64,000 nucleotides of DNA, from the NCBI GenBank assembly GCA_964203235.1, contig CAXNLE010000003.1, forward strand, positions 62,001-126,000. Direction: 5' to 3'. The stretch is from BACL27 sp964203235 (GTDB lineage: Bacteria; Actinomycetota; Acidimicrobiia; Acidimicrobiales; Ilumatobacteraceae). The notes under the pieces are model-generated. The model was given only the letters and a program-made list of their open reading frames with translations. It was not told the DNA's origin and did no database searches. Both the position numbers and the translations under genes were made by a program. Within the stretch, counting starts at the first letter, position 1. Each line of letters begins with the position of its first letter. This document shows, in pieces, positions 1 through 8,718 of this stretch.

Positions 1-389
1 ATTTCCCTAGCGATCAGGATGGCATGATCCCCAAAATAAGCACCGCCGATCACGACCTGCTTAGCCGACTTCGCAAGATTAGTCAGGATCTGGCTGGTCT
101 GGGGTTCCCATGCATGATCAGGATTTTCGGGCTTAGACATAACAAAATCGCGTGCGATTTTTGACCGGTAGAAAAACTCAAAGATGACTCCATTAGAAAG
201 TGTCTTTCGAACAATCTGGTTGTGGTCGTAAAGAGCGTCCACAAGGGGACCGGTTATGTCCTCGCGTACGTCCACGCCAACCGAATTGATCGAGCCTTCA
301 AAGGCCAGAAGATGCGCGATAAAGGCTTGACGCCAATCATCCCTTTCAGCAATTCTTGAGATAACAGTCTTAATTTTGTCTTCAGACAT
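1..389 (-). CDS. Partial methyltransferase-like protein (N-terminal part)
   Basis: The reading frame is open from an ATG at 387-389 on the minus strand to the window edge, giving about 129 residues with the C-terminus missing. The first ~100 residues are charged and soluble-looking and I do not recognise them. Near the cut end is 'VVIGGAYFGDHAILIAR', which resembles the glycine-rich SAM-binding loop of FkbM-type or other class I methyltransferases (vvDvGAxxGxxxLxxA), with Gly replacing the usual Asp. That resemblance is the only functional hint. No convincing Shine-Dalgarno sequence precedes the ATG. It is divergent from the glmM remnant and may belong to a different genomic context (see findings). 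Confidence 0.4.
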   Translation of the reverse strand, partial: MSEDKIKTVISRIAERDDWRQAFIAHLLAFEGSINSVGVDVREDITGPLVDALYDHNQIVRKTLSNGVIFEFFYRSKIARDFVMSKPENPDHAWEPQTSQILTNLAKSAKQVVIGGAYFGDHAILIARE

Positions 390-722
390 AAGATCCGGCA
401 ATTATCTCCAAGGATATTACGTTACCAGACCCCCGCGACATAATTGAGTCGTGGTCGCCACGCTCGCTTTAAAATCGTGCGAGATCAATACAAGTGAATC
501 GGGCCTGGTGCTTGACGTGGTAATTACTCATTCGTGAAGTAAATTCGGTTTTAAAATTCATCTGACGATCGTCGATCCAGATCCGGTATTTTATTTTGTT
601 ACAGCTTTCAGATGGGGTGTTTATGGCAATTACTGCTTTACGAAACAAATAAATAAATTTAAGATGTAAAAGTAATCGGTATGAGGCAAAAACTTATTGA
701 CTAAGAATAATGATAATTCAAA
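390..722. other. Gene-free stretch with a probable junction near its right end
   Basis: About 330 bases with no convincing coding region, tRNA or terminator. The right third (about 600-720) is clearly A/T-rich. In the glmM remnant frame a TAA stop sits at 714-716, so the 5' part of glmM does not continue into this stretch. It separates two unrelated contexts and probably contains a rearrangement or assembly join. Confidence 0.5.
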
Positions 723-911
723 ATGATAGTAAATAACCTAGCAGGGGAGAAAATTAAGGAACTATCTGGTCTGGCAGATAATGGTCGAGTGTTAGTTCGC
801 TCGAGTGGCACAGAGCCTGTTGTGCGGGTGATGGTCGAAGCGCGAGAAAATGAAATCGCCGTATCTGTCGCAACCACGCTTGTTGCGGCGATTACTGCCC
901 GACTGGGTTAA
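723..911 (+). pseudogene. glmM: C-terminal remnant of phosphoglucosamine mutase
   Basis: The 62-residue frame contains 'RSSGTEPVVRVMVEA', the phosphate-binding signature of the last domain of phosphohexomutases. GlmM (about 445 residues) converts glucosamine-6-phosphate to glucosamine-1-phosphate for peptidoglycan precursors. Only domain 4 remains. Homology begins around residue 20, and the catalytic serine, metal-binding and sugar-binding domains are absent. The frame is closed upstream by TAA at 714-716. The glmS-like gene starts 22 bases downstream, the order expected for an intact actinobacterial glmM-glmS operon. Either the gene was truncated by a genomic rearrangement or the contig is chimeric here. 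The ATG given is simply the first in frame and may not be used. Confidence 0.75.
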
Positions 912-933
912 TCGCGAAAGTAGGCTATAAACC

Positions 934-3900
934 ATGTGCGGAATTATCTGCGTGCTCAGTCGTCCGACGCGACGCGCAACGCCCACCTCTAACGAGATTA
1001 TTGAACTTTTAGACCGGGCAATCATGCAAGGCGCTGAGAGTAAAATTGACGGCTTATCAAAACTTGTCGCTCAAGCCGATGAATTATTGCGGGGCGATGC
1101 CGGCCAGTTTTGTTTGGCAGATAATCACCAGTTAGTCGCAGCGATGACTTCGCGACTTGATCGACTAGATGCGATTGTCACGGGTTACGAACAAGCGATT
1201 GAACACTCTGTCGAGGTTCAAACAGCGACGTCAGAACTTGCGTTGCAACAAATCATCAGCGCTAAAGATGCGCTTTGGGAGTTGCGCAATGATCGAATTC
1301 GAACGGCGCGTCTCGTAGATGCACTCGCTGGGCAAGGTGCGTCAAATGCGGCACGAAGCGGATATTTTTCGATTCAACAAGCGTTCTCTGGCATAGATCG
1401 GCTCGAGGTTCGCGGTCGAGATTCGGCGGGCGTGCATGTTTTGGTTTGGGGACATGGATTGAAAGCCGATGATCAAAACATAAAGTCTTTAATCGCCAAC
1501 CGAAGTGACGACTCATTATTTATGTCGGGTGCAGTTCGAGTGACTGAAAATGCATGGTCATTTGTCTATAAAGCCGCAGCAGAGATCGGCGAACTTGGTG
1601 ATAACACCAGGGTGATGCGCAATGCAGTAATGGCAGATGACTTGTTGCGTTTGTGTATTTCACAACCAAATTCGCAAGTCGCCGTACTGGCGCACACGCG
1701 TTGGGCGAGCGTCGGCATTATTTCAGAACCAAACGCTCACCCTGTAAACAGTGAAGAACTCGAGCGCAAAAATAGTGACGCATATTTGGTTGCTGCTTTA
1801 AATGGCGATGTTGATAATCACGCCGATCTTCGAGCCGTAAATAGTCTGCGTATCGCTGGGCCAATTACAACAGACGCAAAAGTTATCCCAGCATTGGTCG
1901 CAAGGCGCTTAGCAACAAATGCTTCTTTGAGCGATGCATTTCGAGAAACTGTTGCAAAATTTGATGGGTCAGTTGCGATCGCAGTCGCTAGTGCCGCCGA
2001 ACCCGAAAAACTTTTACTTGCATTGCACGGTAGCGGTCAAGGACTCAGCATTGGACTTGCCGAAGACCGTTTCATTGTTGCCAGCGAACCATATGGCGTC
2101 GTCGAAGAGACGCTCAAATATGTGCGCATGGATGGCGAAGCATTGGGCGACCCTGATAATCCGTCAAGTCGTGGGCAAGTTGCAACATTGTCGATTACCA
2201 ATGCTGGAGAACTGAGTGGAATCGTTTTGCAGTCTTATGACGGCAGCAGAATTGCGATCGGTGAAAGTGATATCCATACAGCCGAAATTACAACTCGCGA
2301 TATAAATCGTGGCGAGCATAAACACTTTTTATCAAAGGAAATTGCTGAAGCACCGCAGAGTTTTCGAAAAACTTTGCGTGGCAGAATCGTCGAAAAGAAT
2401 GGGTTGTTAGTTGCCGAACTTGGCGAAGCAGTTCTTCCGAAATTTGTGCGCGATCGTCTCGCATCTGGCGCGATCACAAAAGTTCGCGTAATTGGCCAAG
2501 GAACTGCGGCTATTGCTGGCCAAGCGTTGGCACGCCTTCTTAAACAACTTGTTGACATTCACTTAAACATTGAGGCGTTGCCAGCCAGTGAACTTTCTGG
2601 TTTTGAATTAACTCTCGACATGAGCGACACATTGGTGGTTGCGATTAGTCAGAGTGGCACTACTACCGACACGAATCGCACTGTTGATCTTGCTCGCGCG
2701 CGAGGTGCAAGTGTTTTGGCAATTGTCAATCGTCGTGGCACTGAACTTTCGGTTAAGGCTGATGGTGTTATGTATACATCTGATGGTCGGGATGTTGAGA
2801 TGAGCGTTGCCAGCACCAAAGCTTTTTATTCGCAAGTTGCAGCAGGCGCTTTGTATGCGTGTGCGATATCGAGTGCCGCGGGTAAGTCAAGCGATAAGGC
2901 TCGACATGAGTTGCTTGCTGGTTTACGCACTATTCCTGATGCGTTAGTTGAAGTTCTAGAAACGCGTCCGGCAATTGCGGCTGCTGCCAAACAGTTTGCT
3001 TCTGCACGTCGTTACTGGACGGTCGTAGGTAATGGGATGAATACGATTGCAGCACAAGAGATTCGCATCAAATTATCAGAGCTCTGTTATAAATCTATTT
3101 CTAGCGATACGACTGAGGATAAAAAGCACATTGATCTTTCGTGCGAACCATTAATTTTTGTCTGCGCGACTGGGCTACTTGAAGGCACGGCATCAGATGT
3201 TGCCAAAGAGATCGCGATTTACCGTGCTCACAAAGCGCTGCCGATTGTTGTTGCTACTGTTGGTCAAAATCGTTTCGATGCAGCGGCAGCAGTTTTGCTC
3301 GTGCCCAATGTCGAAACAAGCCTGTCATTTATTTTGAGTGTGATGGTTGGACACTTATTTGGCTACGAGGCGGCGCTATCAATTGATGCACTTGCCCGCC
3401 CGTTGCGTGAAGCGCGCGAGGTTATAGAGCATGCGGTTGAAAGAGGCGGCGATGCAAATGAATTGCTTTCGAAGATTCGTGCGTTGTTGCCTGTACCGGC
3501 AACTCGGTTTACTGATGCGCTTTCAACTGGTAGCTACGACGGCAATCTCGAAGCCAGCACTGCAGTGCGAATCGTGACAATGTTGCGCGACACACTCTCG
3601 AGTGATCCGGTTCAGGCGTATCAGCAAACATCTGGCAAGATTGCATCACCCGAGTTGCTGCTTGACGATTTAACAAGTGCGCTAACTCGTGGCGTTGACG
3701 AATTAACTCGTCCGGTAGACGCTATTAAACATCAAGCCAAAACTGTGACTGTTGGTATTTCGCGTAGTGACGAAGGTTTGTTTGACCGACCGTTGGTTAA
3801 AGCCCTATTCGAAGCTGGCGTTGCCCGCGAACGACTTTCATATCGTGTATTAAAAATCGTCGCCGATCTTGACGCCGCAGTAAGTTCAGTGACCGGTTTT

Positions 3901-4341
3901 ACTCGGTACGGCATAGAAGGTGATGTGACGGGCAATATGGGCACGATCACAATTGTTGATCGCGGTGGAATGTCAAAAAATCTTTCTTCTCGCGTTGATC
4001 GCAATGCACAACTAGTCGGCACCAAGCGTCGAGTTGCTAGTGAACAAGAAGTTCTGGTTGCTCGTGGTCGCAGTGATAATCGCACCGTGATAATGGTTCC
4101 TGAAACAAAAGGCGGAGAAACAACTGGCATCACTTTGTTGCATGTGATGTTTCATGATCGACTCGCCGCCACTGCGATGCGCGCGGTACTGCAAGGGTAT
4201 GACCATCGATATGACCGTTTGGTTGACTGGGTAACAGAAACTGAAGGCTCATTTAGAGAAGACCGCCTAGCCGAAGTGCCAGTCGCCGATTTGTTGATTC
4301 TTCCAATCAGCGAGATGGCTGACCATTGGCGTTCGCAGTAG
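934..4341 (+). CDS. glmS: Giant GlmS-like glutamine:fructose-6-phosphate aminotransferase
   Basis: This protein probably makes glucosamine-6-phosphate from fructose-6-phosphate and glutamine for cell-wall synthesis. At 1135 residues it is nearly twice the usual ~610. It begins MCGI, placing the nucleophilic Cys at position 2 as in class II amidotransferases. Then comes an insert of about 130 residues before 'RGRDSAG' (about 159), which normally follows Cys1 by only ~25 residues. Further motifs are 'HTRWAS' (about 254), 'NGDVDN' (about 290), a first SIS sugar-isomerase domain ('SQSGTTTDTNRT', about 570; 'VASTKAF', about 625) and a second SIS domain (from about 690). After the second SIS domain there is a C-terminal extension of about 300 residues that I cannot assign. 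The gene overlaps nothing and is followed 7 bases later by acpS. The core function is well supported; the role of the insert and tail is unknown. Confidence 0.85.
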   Translation: MCGIICVLSRPTRRATPTSNEIIELLDRAIMQGAESKIDGLSKLVAQADELLRGDAGQFCLADNHQLVAAMTSRLDRLDAIVTGYEQAIEHSVEVQTATSELALQQIISAKDALWELRNDRIRTARLVDALAGQGASNAARSGYFSIQQAFSGIDRLEVRGRDSAGVHVLVWGHGLKADDQNIKSLIANRSDDSLFMSGAVRVTENAWSFVYKAAAEIGELGDNTRVMRNAVMADDLLRLCISQPNSQVAVLAHTRWASVGIISEPNAHPVNSEELERKNSDAYLVAALNGDVDNHADLRAVNSLRIAGPITTDAKVIPALVARRLATNASLSDAFRETVAKFDGSVAIAVASAAEPEKLLLALHGSGQGLSIGLAEDRFIVASEPYGVVEETLKYVRMDGEALGDPDNPSSRGQVATLSITNAGELSGIVLQSYDGSRIAIGESDIHTAEITTRDINRGEHKHFLSKEIAEAPQSFRKTLRGRIVEKNGLLVAELGEAVLPKFVRDRLASGAITKVRVIGQGTAAIAGQALARLLKQLVDIHLNIEALPASELSGFELTLDMSDTLVVAISQSGTTTDTNRTVDLARARGASVLAIVNRRGTELSVKADGVMYTSDGRDVEMSVASTKAFYSQVAAGALYACAISSAAGKSSDKARHELLAGLRTIPDALVEVLETRPAIAAAAKQFASARRYWTVVGNGMNTIAAQEIRIKLSELCYKSISSDTTEDKKHIDLSCEPLIFVCATGLLEGTASDVAKEIAIYRAHKALPIVVATVGQNRFDAAAAVLLVPNVETSLSFILSVMVGHLFGYEAALSIDALARPLREAREVIEHAVERGGDANELLSKIRALLPVPATRFTDALSTGSYDGNLEASTAVRIVTMLRDTLSSDPVQAYQQTSGKIASPELLLDDLTSALTRGVDELTRPVDAIKHQAKTVTVGISRSDEGLFDRPLVKALFEAGVARERLSYRVLKIVADLDAAVSSVTGFTRYGIEGDVTGNMGTITIVDRGGMSKNLSSRVDRNAQLVGTKRRVASEQEVLVARGRSDNRTVIMVPETKGGETTGITLLHVMFHDRLAATAMRAVLQGYDHRYDRLVDWVTETEGSFREDRLAEVPVADLLILPISEMADHWRSQ

Positions 4342-4348
4342 AAGGTCA

Positions 4349-4720
4349 GTGCAGATGATTGGCCTGGGCATCGATGCAGTAAGTGTGCCGCGATTTCGTG
4401 ACGCACTAGAGCGCACTCCAACATTAAAGACGCGAGTATTTACCGCTCAAGAACTTGACTCTCTTGCGACTCGCAAAGATTTGGCACCAGGTTTGGCAGC
4501 CCGATTTGCAGTTCGCGAAGCAACAATGAAAGCACTTGGCGTAGGGCTTGGCGCTTTTGATTTGCAGGATGTTTCAATTCGTAGCCGCGCTTCTGGTGCT
4601 CCCGAATTAATCGTCACAGGTCGAGCAGCAGAAATTGCCAACCAACAAGGTGTTACTTCTTGGCATGTTTCGCTATCGCACACGCACGACATGGCGGTAG
4701 CTGTTGTCGCTAGTCACTGA
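4349..4720 (+). CDS. acpS: Holo-[acyl-carrier-protein] synthase
   Basis: Transfers 4'-phosphopantetheine from coenzyme A to the serine of acyl carrier protein, activating fatty-acid synthesis. The protein starts 'MIGLGIDAVSVPRF', the classic AcpS N-terminus with the Mg-binding Asp of GxD. It continues with 'FTAQELDSL' and 'AARFAVREATMKALG', equivalent to the family's RFAAKEAxxKALG motif with the catalytic Glu and Lys. About 122 residues is normal. A GTG at 4349 and an ATG at 4355 are both possible; the ATG gives the canonical N-terminus. It lies 7 bases after glmS and 18 bases before alr, within one operon. Confidence 0.93.
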   Translation: MQMIGLGIDAVSVPRFRDALERTPTLKTRVFTAQELDSLATRKDLAPGLAARFAVREATMKALGVGLGAFDLQDVSIRSRASGAPELIVTGRAAEIANQQGVTSWHVSLSHTHDMAVAVVASH

Positions 4721-4738
4721 GTTCAAAGGCGTTTAGAA

Positions 4739-5884
4739 GTGAGCGCAACCGATCGTTGGGCGTGGGCCGAAATTGATCTATTGGCTCTGAGTGAGAACGT
4801 TAAAGCTCTCGTAAGACAAGCAGGTCGTGCAGAACTTTGGGCAACAGTTAAAGCAAATGGATATGGACATGGCGCTGTTGAAGTTGCGCGAACAGCACTC
4901 GAGTCAGGTGCCAGCGGACTCTGCGTTGCGCTTGCCGACGAAGCCCATGAGTTGCGCGAAGCAAAAATTACTGCACCGATACTTATTGTTAGCGAGCAAC
5001 CAGAAACCCAACACGAGCAAATGTTGCGTGATGATCTCGCTGCGACGTTGTATAACGAAGCGACTATTTCAAGTTATGCCGCCGAGGCTGCGCGACTTGG
5101 TCTTACTGGTCGGGTTCATCTGAAAGTTGATACTGGTATGCATCGTGTTGGTGCACCAATCGAAGATGCACTGGCGCGAGCCACGCAAATTAATAATTTG
5201 AAGTCGCTAACACTTGAGGGTGTCTACACGCATTTTGCTGCCGCTGATTTGCCAGAACATTCTGAGACGGATTTGCAAAGACAAAAATTTGCTGAAGTCT
5301 TAAAGTCATTAGAACAAAACTCGTTGCGACCTAAATATATTCATGCGGCTAATTCGGCTGCAGCAATTCGTGAGATAGATATTGCTCAAGTCACGGGTAT
5401 CGGTATAGCGCGAGTCGGTATCGCGATGTACGGCATTGCACCAAGTATCGAACTTGAATCTCATGCAACAAAACTTAAACCAGTGATGTCGATTCATGCA
5501 CGTGTCTCTCACGTGCAACGTCTCAAAGCCGGAGAGGGCATCTCATATGGTCTGCGTTGCAAACTTGAAAGTGACGCAACTATTGCGACACTGCCAATTG
5601 GTTATGCCGATGGCATACCGCGCCGACTTTGGTCGGTTGGCGGCGAAGTACTTATAGGTGGCAGGCGTTGCCCAATTGTCGGTGTAGTAACGATGGATCA
5701 ACTGATGGTTAATTGCGCCGATGCTCAAATCAAAATCGGAGACGCGGCAGTTTTACTCGGTACACAAGGCACTGAGACAATTACTGCCAATGAAATCGCA
5801 GCGCAGCTCGAGACAATTGGCTACGAAATTGTCTGCGGTATAAGTTCTCGAGTTCCACGACGCTATTTCAACACGAAAAAATAA
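4739..5884 (+). CDS. alr: Alanine racemase
   Basis: PLP-dependent interconversion of L- and D-alanine, supplying D-Ala for peptidoglycan. It is a fold-type III enzyme of 381 residues, the normal length. The PLP lysine is K38 in 'VKANGYGHG'. The second catalytic base, a tyrosine, lies in 'GISYG' in the C-terminal domain. Other family signatures are 'HLKVDTGMHRVG', 'HAANSAA' and 'GIARVGIAMYG'. The start is GTG at 4739, 18 bases after acpS. Its position between acpS and the t6A genes matches the usual actinobacterial order, except that the nnr/yjeF gene often found nearby is absent. Confidence 0.95.
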   Translation: MSATDRWAWAEIDLLALSENVKALVRQAGRAELWATVKANGYGHGAVEVARTALESGASGLCVALADEAHELREAKITAPILIVSEQPETQHEQMLRDDLAATLYNEATISSYAAEAARLGLTGRVHLKVDTGMHRVGAPIEDALARATQINNLKSLTLEGVYTHFAAADLPEHSETDLQRQKFAEVLKSLEQNSLRPKYIHAANSAAAIREIDIAQVTGIGIARVGIAMYGIAPSIELESHATKLKPVMSIHARVSHVQRLKAGEGISYGLRCKLESDATIATLPIGYADGIPRRLWSVGGEVLIGGRRCPIVGVVTMDQLMVNCADAQIKIGDAAVLLGTQGTETITANEIAAQLETIGYEIVCGISSRVPRRYFNTKK

Positions 5885-5901
5885 TTAGCGAGATTAGCCC
5901 A

Positions 5902-6402
5902 GTGAAACTAACGCTAGAGACTCTGCAAGACACCGCACGTATTGCAGAAATAATTGCTGCGCATTCGCGGCCGCGTGACATGATCTTGCTTGCCGGTGAA
6001 ATGGGGGCAGGTAAAACAACTTTCACGCAAAGTTTTGGTCGAGCACTCGGTATCAACGAACCGATTACGTCACCGACTTTTAATTTATTGCACAACTATG
6101 GCACCGGACGCATGTCGTTGCATCACGCCGATTTGTATCGCCTCGAACGCACTGGCGAGTTGGCTGATCTCGGACTAGATGAATTGCAAGACAGCGGGGG
6201 CATAGTGATTGTCGAATGGGGCGATATTGTCGGCGAAGAACTTGGCGATGCATTGATCATTCGCATCTCGCATTCAGCAGACGTAAATGCAATTGAATCG
6301 AGAACAATAGAAATTGATCTGCGGGGTTCACAATGGGCAAGTCGTTGGCAAAAGTTGACTGATGAGCTTGCGGTGCAACTAAACAATTCTGTGCGAGGCT
6401 GA
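5902..6402 (+). CDS. tsaE: tRNA t6A biosynthesis ATPase TsaE
   Basis: A P-loop ATPase that works with TsaB and TsaD in the bacterial complex forming N6-threonylcarbamoyladenosine at position 37 of ANN-decoding tRNAs. The Walker A motif is 'GEMGAGKTT' at about residues 33-41, followed by 'SPTFNLLHNY' and 'HHADLYRL', both TsaE signatures, and 'VEWGD'. It has 166 residues from a GTG start, 17 bases after alr and 5 bases before tsaB. With tsaB and tsaD in the same operon, the TsaB-D-E set is complete here; TsaC/Sua5 must be elsewhere. Confidence 0.93.
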   Translation: MKLTLETLQDTARIAEIIAAHSRPRDMILLAGEMGAGKTTFTQSFGRALGINEPITSPTFNLLHNYGTGRMSLHHADLYRLERTGELADLGLDELQDSGGIVIVEWGDIVGEELGDALIIRISHSADVNAIESRTIEIDLRGSQWASRWQKLTDELAVQLNNSVRG

Positions 6403-6407
6403 ACGTA

Positions 6408-7121
6408 ATGATTGTTCTGGCAATTGATACTTCGACTGATGCTGTAAGTGTGGCGGTCAGCAATTCGAAACAATTATTGGCTAGCAGTCACGTGCTCAGC
6501 GATCGCCGCCATGCAGAACAACTTGCACCAATCATCAAGAATGTCTGTGAACAAGCAGATATTTCGATGCGGGAAATTGATGTTGTAGGAGTTGACATCG
6601 GCCCGGGTTTGTTTACTGGTATGAGAGTCGGCATCGCTTCTGCTAAAACGATTGCACAGGTGTTGGATGTTCCAATTATTGGCATCTCAAGTCTGGATAT
6701 TTTGGCACGATCAGTTGCCACAACCGACCGAGTCGTATTGGCAACAATCGACGCGCGTCGTGGCGAACTTTATTGGGCGATGTATCGCAACGATGTTGGC
6801 TCGAGTATTGAAGTTAAGCCACCAATTGTCGGCAAGGTCAGCGATTGCGTGGCAGACGTTGTAGATCGTGGCCAAGCAACATTGATTGTTGGTAATGGTG
6901 CGTTACGCCATCGCGTATCAATTTCTGAATCGCTAGAAGCAACTGCGCTCTCAATCGAGTGGGCTAGCGAACAATTAGCCCAACCGAGTGCAGGCATTTT
7001 GGCAGTAATCGTTGCCGAACTTGCGTTGCATGAACAGTGGCAAACAGCCACCGAACTACAAGCGCTTTATTTGCGCGCGCCTGATGCCGAAATTAATTGG
7101 CAAACGCGAGTCAACTTATGA
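6408..7121 (+). CDS. tsaB: tRNA t6A complex dimerisation subunit TsaB
   Basis: An ASKHA-fold partner of TsaD that scaffolds the t6A synthesis complex. The N-terminus 'VLAIDTSTDAVSVAV' and the later 'DIGPGLFTGMRVGIASAK' are diagnostic of TsaB (YeaZ). Length is 237 residues, typical for the family. The TGA stop at 7119-7121 overlaps the ATG of the following acetyltransferase (ATGA), implying translational coupling. It has no catalytic residues of its own, as usual for the family. Confidence 0.93.
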   Translation: MIVLAIDTSTDAVSVAVSNSKQLLASSHVLSDRRHAEQLAPIIKNVCEQADISMREIDVVGVDIGPGLFTGMRVGIASAKTIAQVLDVPIIGISSLDILARSVATTDRVVLATIDARRGELYWAMYRNDVGSSIEVKPPIVGKVSDCVADVVDRGQATLIVGNGALRHRVSISESLEATALSIEWASEQLAQPSAGILAVIVAELALHEQWQTATELQALYLRAPDAEINWQTRVNL

Positions 7122-7681
7122 GCATTTTGGATCGTTTTATTCGCACGAAAACTAGCGACAAAATTGAGAACTCAGACCCACCTGCTTTGGTGATAGCACC
7201 AATGCGACGAGCACATATTCGCAGCATCATGCCAATTGAACAGCAGGTTTATCCACGACCATGGACCGCGCAAGTTTTCGTTGAAGAACTTGACCAAGTG
7301 CGAGCGGGCAAGCGTCACTATCTCGTTGGCACGATCGCCAACGAACTTGTTGGTTACGGCGGTTTGTTATACGTCGAGCAAGATGCGCACGTTACTAATG
7401 TCGCGGTTCATCCGTTATGGCGTAGTCGCGGAATTGCTACCGAGTTGTTGCTTGACCTTGCGTGGGAGGCACATCGTCGTGGGTGCGCCGCGATGACTCT
7501 TGAGGTGAGACACACAAATATGTCTGCACAAAAACTTTATGAGCGCTTTGGTTTCGTACCAGTTGGCGTACGCAAAAAATATTACGAAAATCGCGATGAT
7601 GCAATTGTGATGTGGTGTGCCGATGTGCAACAGCAAGAATTCTCAACTCGGCTACAACAAATTGAGAGAACCCGAATATGA
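7118..7681 (+). CDS. rimI: Ribosomal-protein-alanine N-acetyltransferase-like GNAT protein
   Basis: A GNAT-fold acetyltransferase that by family and position probably acetylates the N-terminal alanine of ribosomal protein S18. The acetyl-CoA-binding motif A is seen in 'VAVHPLWRSRGIATELL', followed by 'LEVRHTNMSAQKLYERFGF', typical of RimI. An upstream in-frame TTG at 7097 would extend the protein, but the ATG at 7118 overlapping the tsaB stop (ATGA) is more convincing. The gene also overlaps tsaD by 4 bases. A tsaB-rimI-tsaD order is common in actinobacteria. The substrate is not proven by sequence. Confidence 0.88.
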   Translation: MSILDRFIRTKTSDKIENSDPPALVIAPMRRAHIRSIMPIEQQVYPRPWTAQVFVEELDQVRAGKRHYLVGTIANELVGYGGLLYVEQDAHVTNVAVHPLWRSRGIATELLLDLAWEAHRRGCAAMTLEVRHTNMSAQKLYERFGFVPVGVRKKYYENRDDAIVMWCADVQQQEFSTRLQQIERTRI

Positions 7682-8718
7682 GTTCAGCAATTAGTGATCT
7701 GACGATTGATAGTTCAACAGTTGTGCTCGGGATCGAAACAAGTTGTGATGAAACTGCTGCAGCAATTGTGATGGGCGGCAATGATGTGCTGTCATCCATC
7801 GTGGCATCGCAATTAGAGATTCACGCTCGTTTTGGTGGTGTGGTGCCTGAGATCGCAAGTCGCGCACATCTTGAAGCAATCACGCCAGTAATTCATCAAG
7901 CAATGCAAAAATCTGGTTTAAGTTTTGATCGTGTTGATGCTGTTGCGGCCACAGTTGGGCCCGGCTTAATCGGTGCACTACTAGTTGGTGTTTCTGCAGC
8001 GAAATCTCTGGCGCTTGTTTTAGATGTGCCATTCGTTGGCGTCAATCATCTTGAAGCGCATCTCTATGCAGCGATGTTGGATGATCCCAATGTTGAGTTT
8101 CCGATGCTCGTGCTGCTTGTTTCTGGCGGCAACACCTTGATAGTAGAAGTTCGCGAACATGGTGCTTACAAAATAGTTGGGCAAACTCGTGATGATGCCG
8201 CTGGTGAAGCATTTGACAAAGTTGCGCGATTTCTTGATTTGGGATACCCAGGTGGGCCAGCGATTGATACGTTGGCTAAAACTGGCGATAGCAAGGCGAT
8301 TGATTTTCCGCGGGCGATGCTCAACGATGGGTTAGATGTTTCGTTTAGTGGATTAAAAACAGCGGTGATTAATCATGTTCGCAAGAATCCTCTTTCAAAA
8401 ACCAACGACATTGCCGCTTCGTTTCAGAGCGCAGTTGTAGATGTGTTGGTTGCAAAAACTTTGCGAGCGGCTGAGAACCTTGGTGCTCGAACAGTGGCAA
8501 TAGGTGGCGGGGTGGCAGCCAATTCACTGCTACGAAGTGAGATTTCTGAGGCGTGTGCGCGAAAAGATTTTCACGTGGTGTTACCGTCATTAGCGATGTG
8601 TACAGACAATGCGGCGATGATCGCATCTGCTGGTTGGCATCGACTGCGCCTGAAAGGGGCAACATCTCTTGACTCTGGGGCGTATCCAAATCTTGGTTTG
8701 ACGGTGGCGCAACGGTGA
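7678..8718 (+). CDS. tsaD: tRNA N6-adenosine threonylcarbamoyltransferase TsaD
   Basis: The catalytic subunit that transfers the threonylcarbamoyl group to A37 of tRNA. The N-terminus 'VLGIETSCDETAAAIV' is the family signature. The metal-binding His pair is in 'NHLEAHLYA', and 'LVSGGNT' and 'VAIGGGVAAN' are further ASKHA phosphate-binding loops. The 346-residue length is normal. The ATG overlaps the rimI stop, and the stop overlaps the GTG of the next gene (GTGA), so the operon is tightly coupled on both sides. Confidence 0.96.
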   Translation: MSSAISDLTIDSSTVVLGIETSCDETAAAIVMGGNDVLSSIVASQLEIHARFGGVVPEIASRAHLEAITPVIHQAMQKSGLSFDRVDAVAATVGPGLIGALLVGVSAAKSLALVLDVPFVGVNHLEAHLYAAMLDDPNVEFPMLVLLVSGGNTLIVEVREHGAYKIVGQTRDDAAGEAFDKVARFLDLGYPGGPAIDTLAKTGDSKAIDFPRAMLNDGLDVSFSGLKTAVINHVRKNPLSKTNDIAASFQSAVVDVLVAKTLRAAENLGARTVAIGGGVAANSLLRSEISEACARKDFHVVLPSLAMCTDNAAMIASAGWHRLRLKGATSLDSGAYPNLGLTVAQR

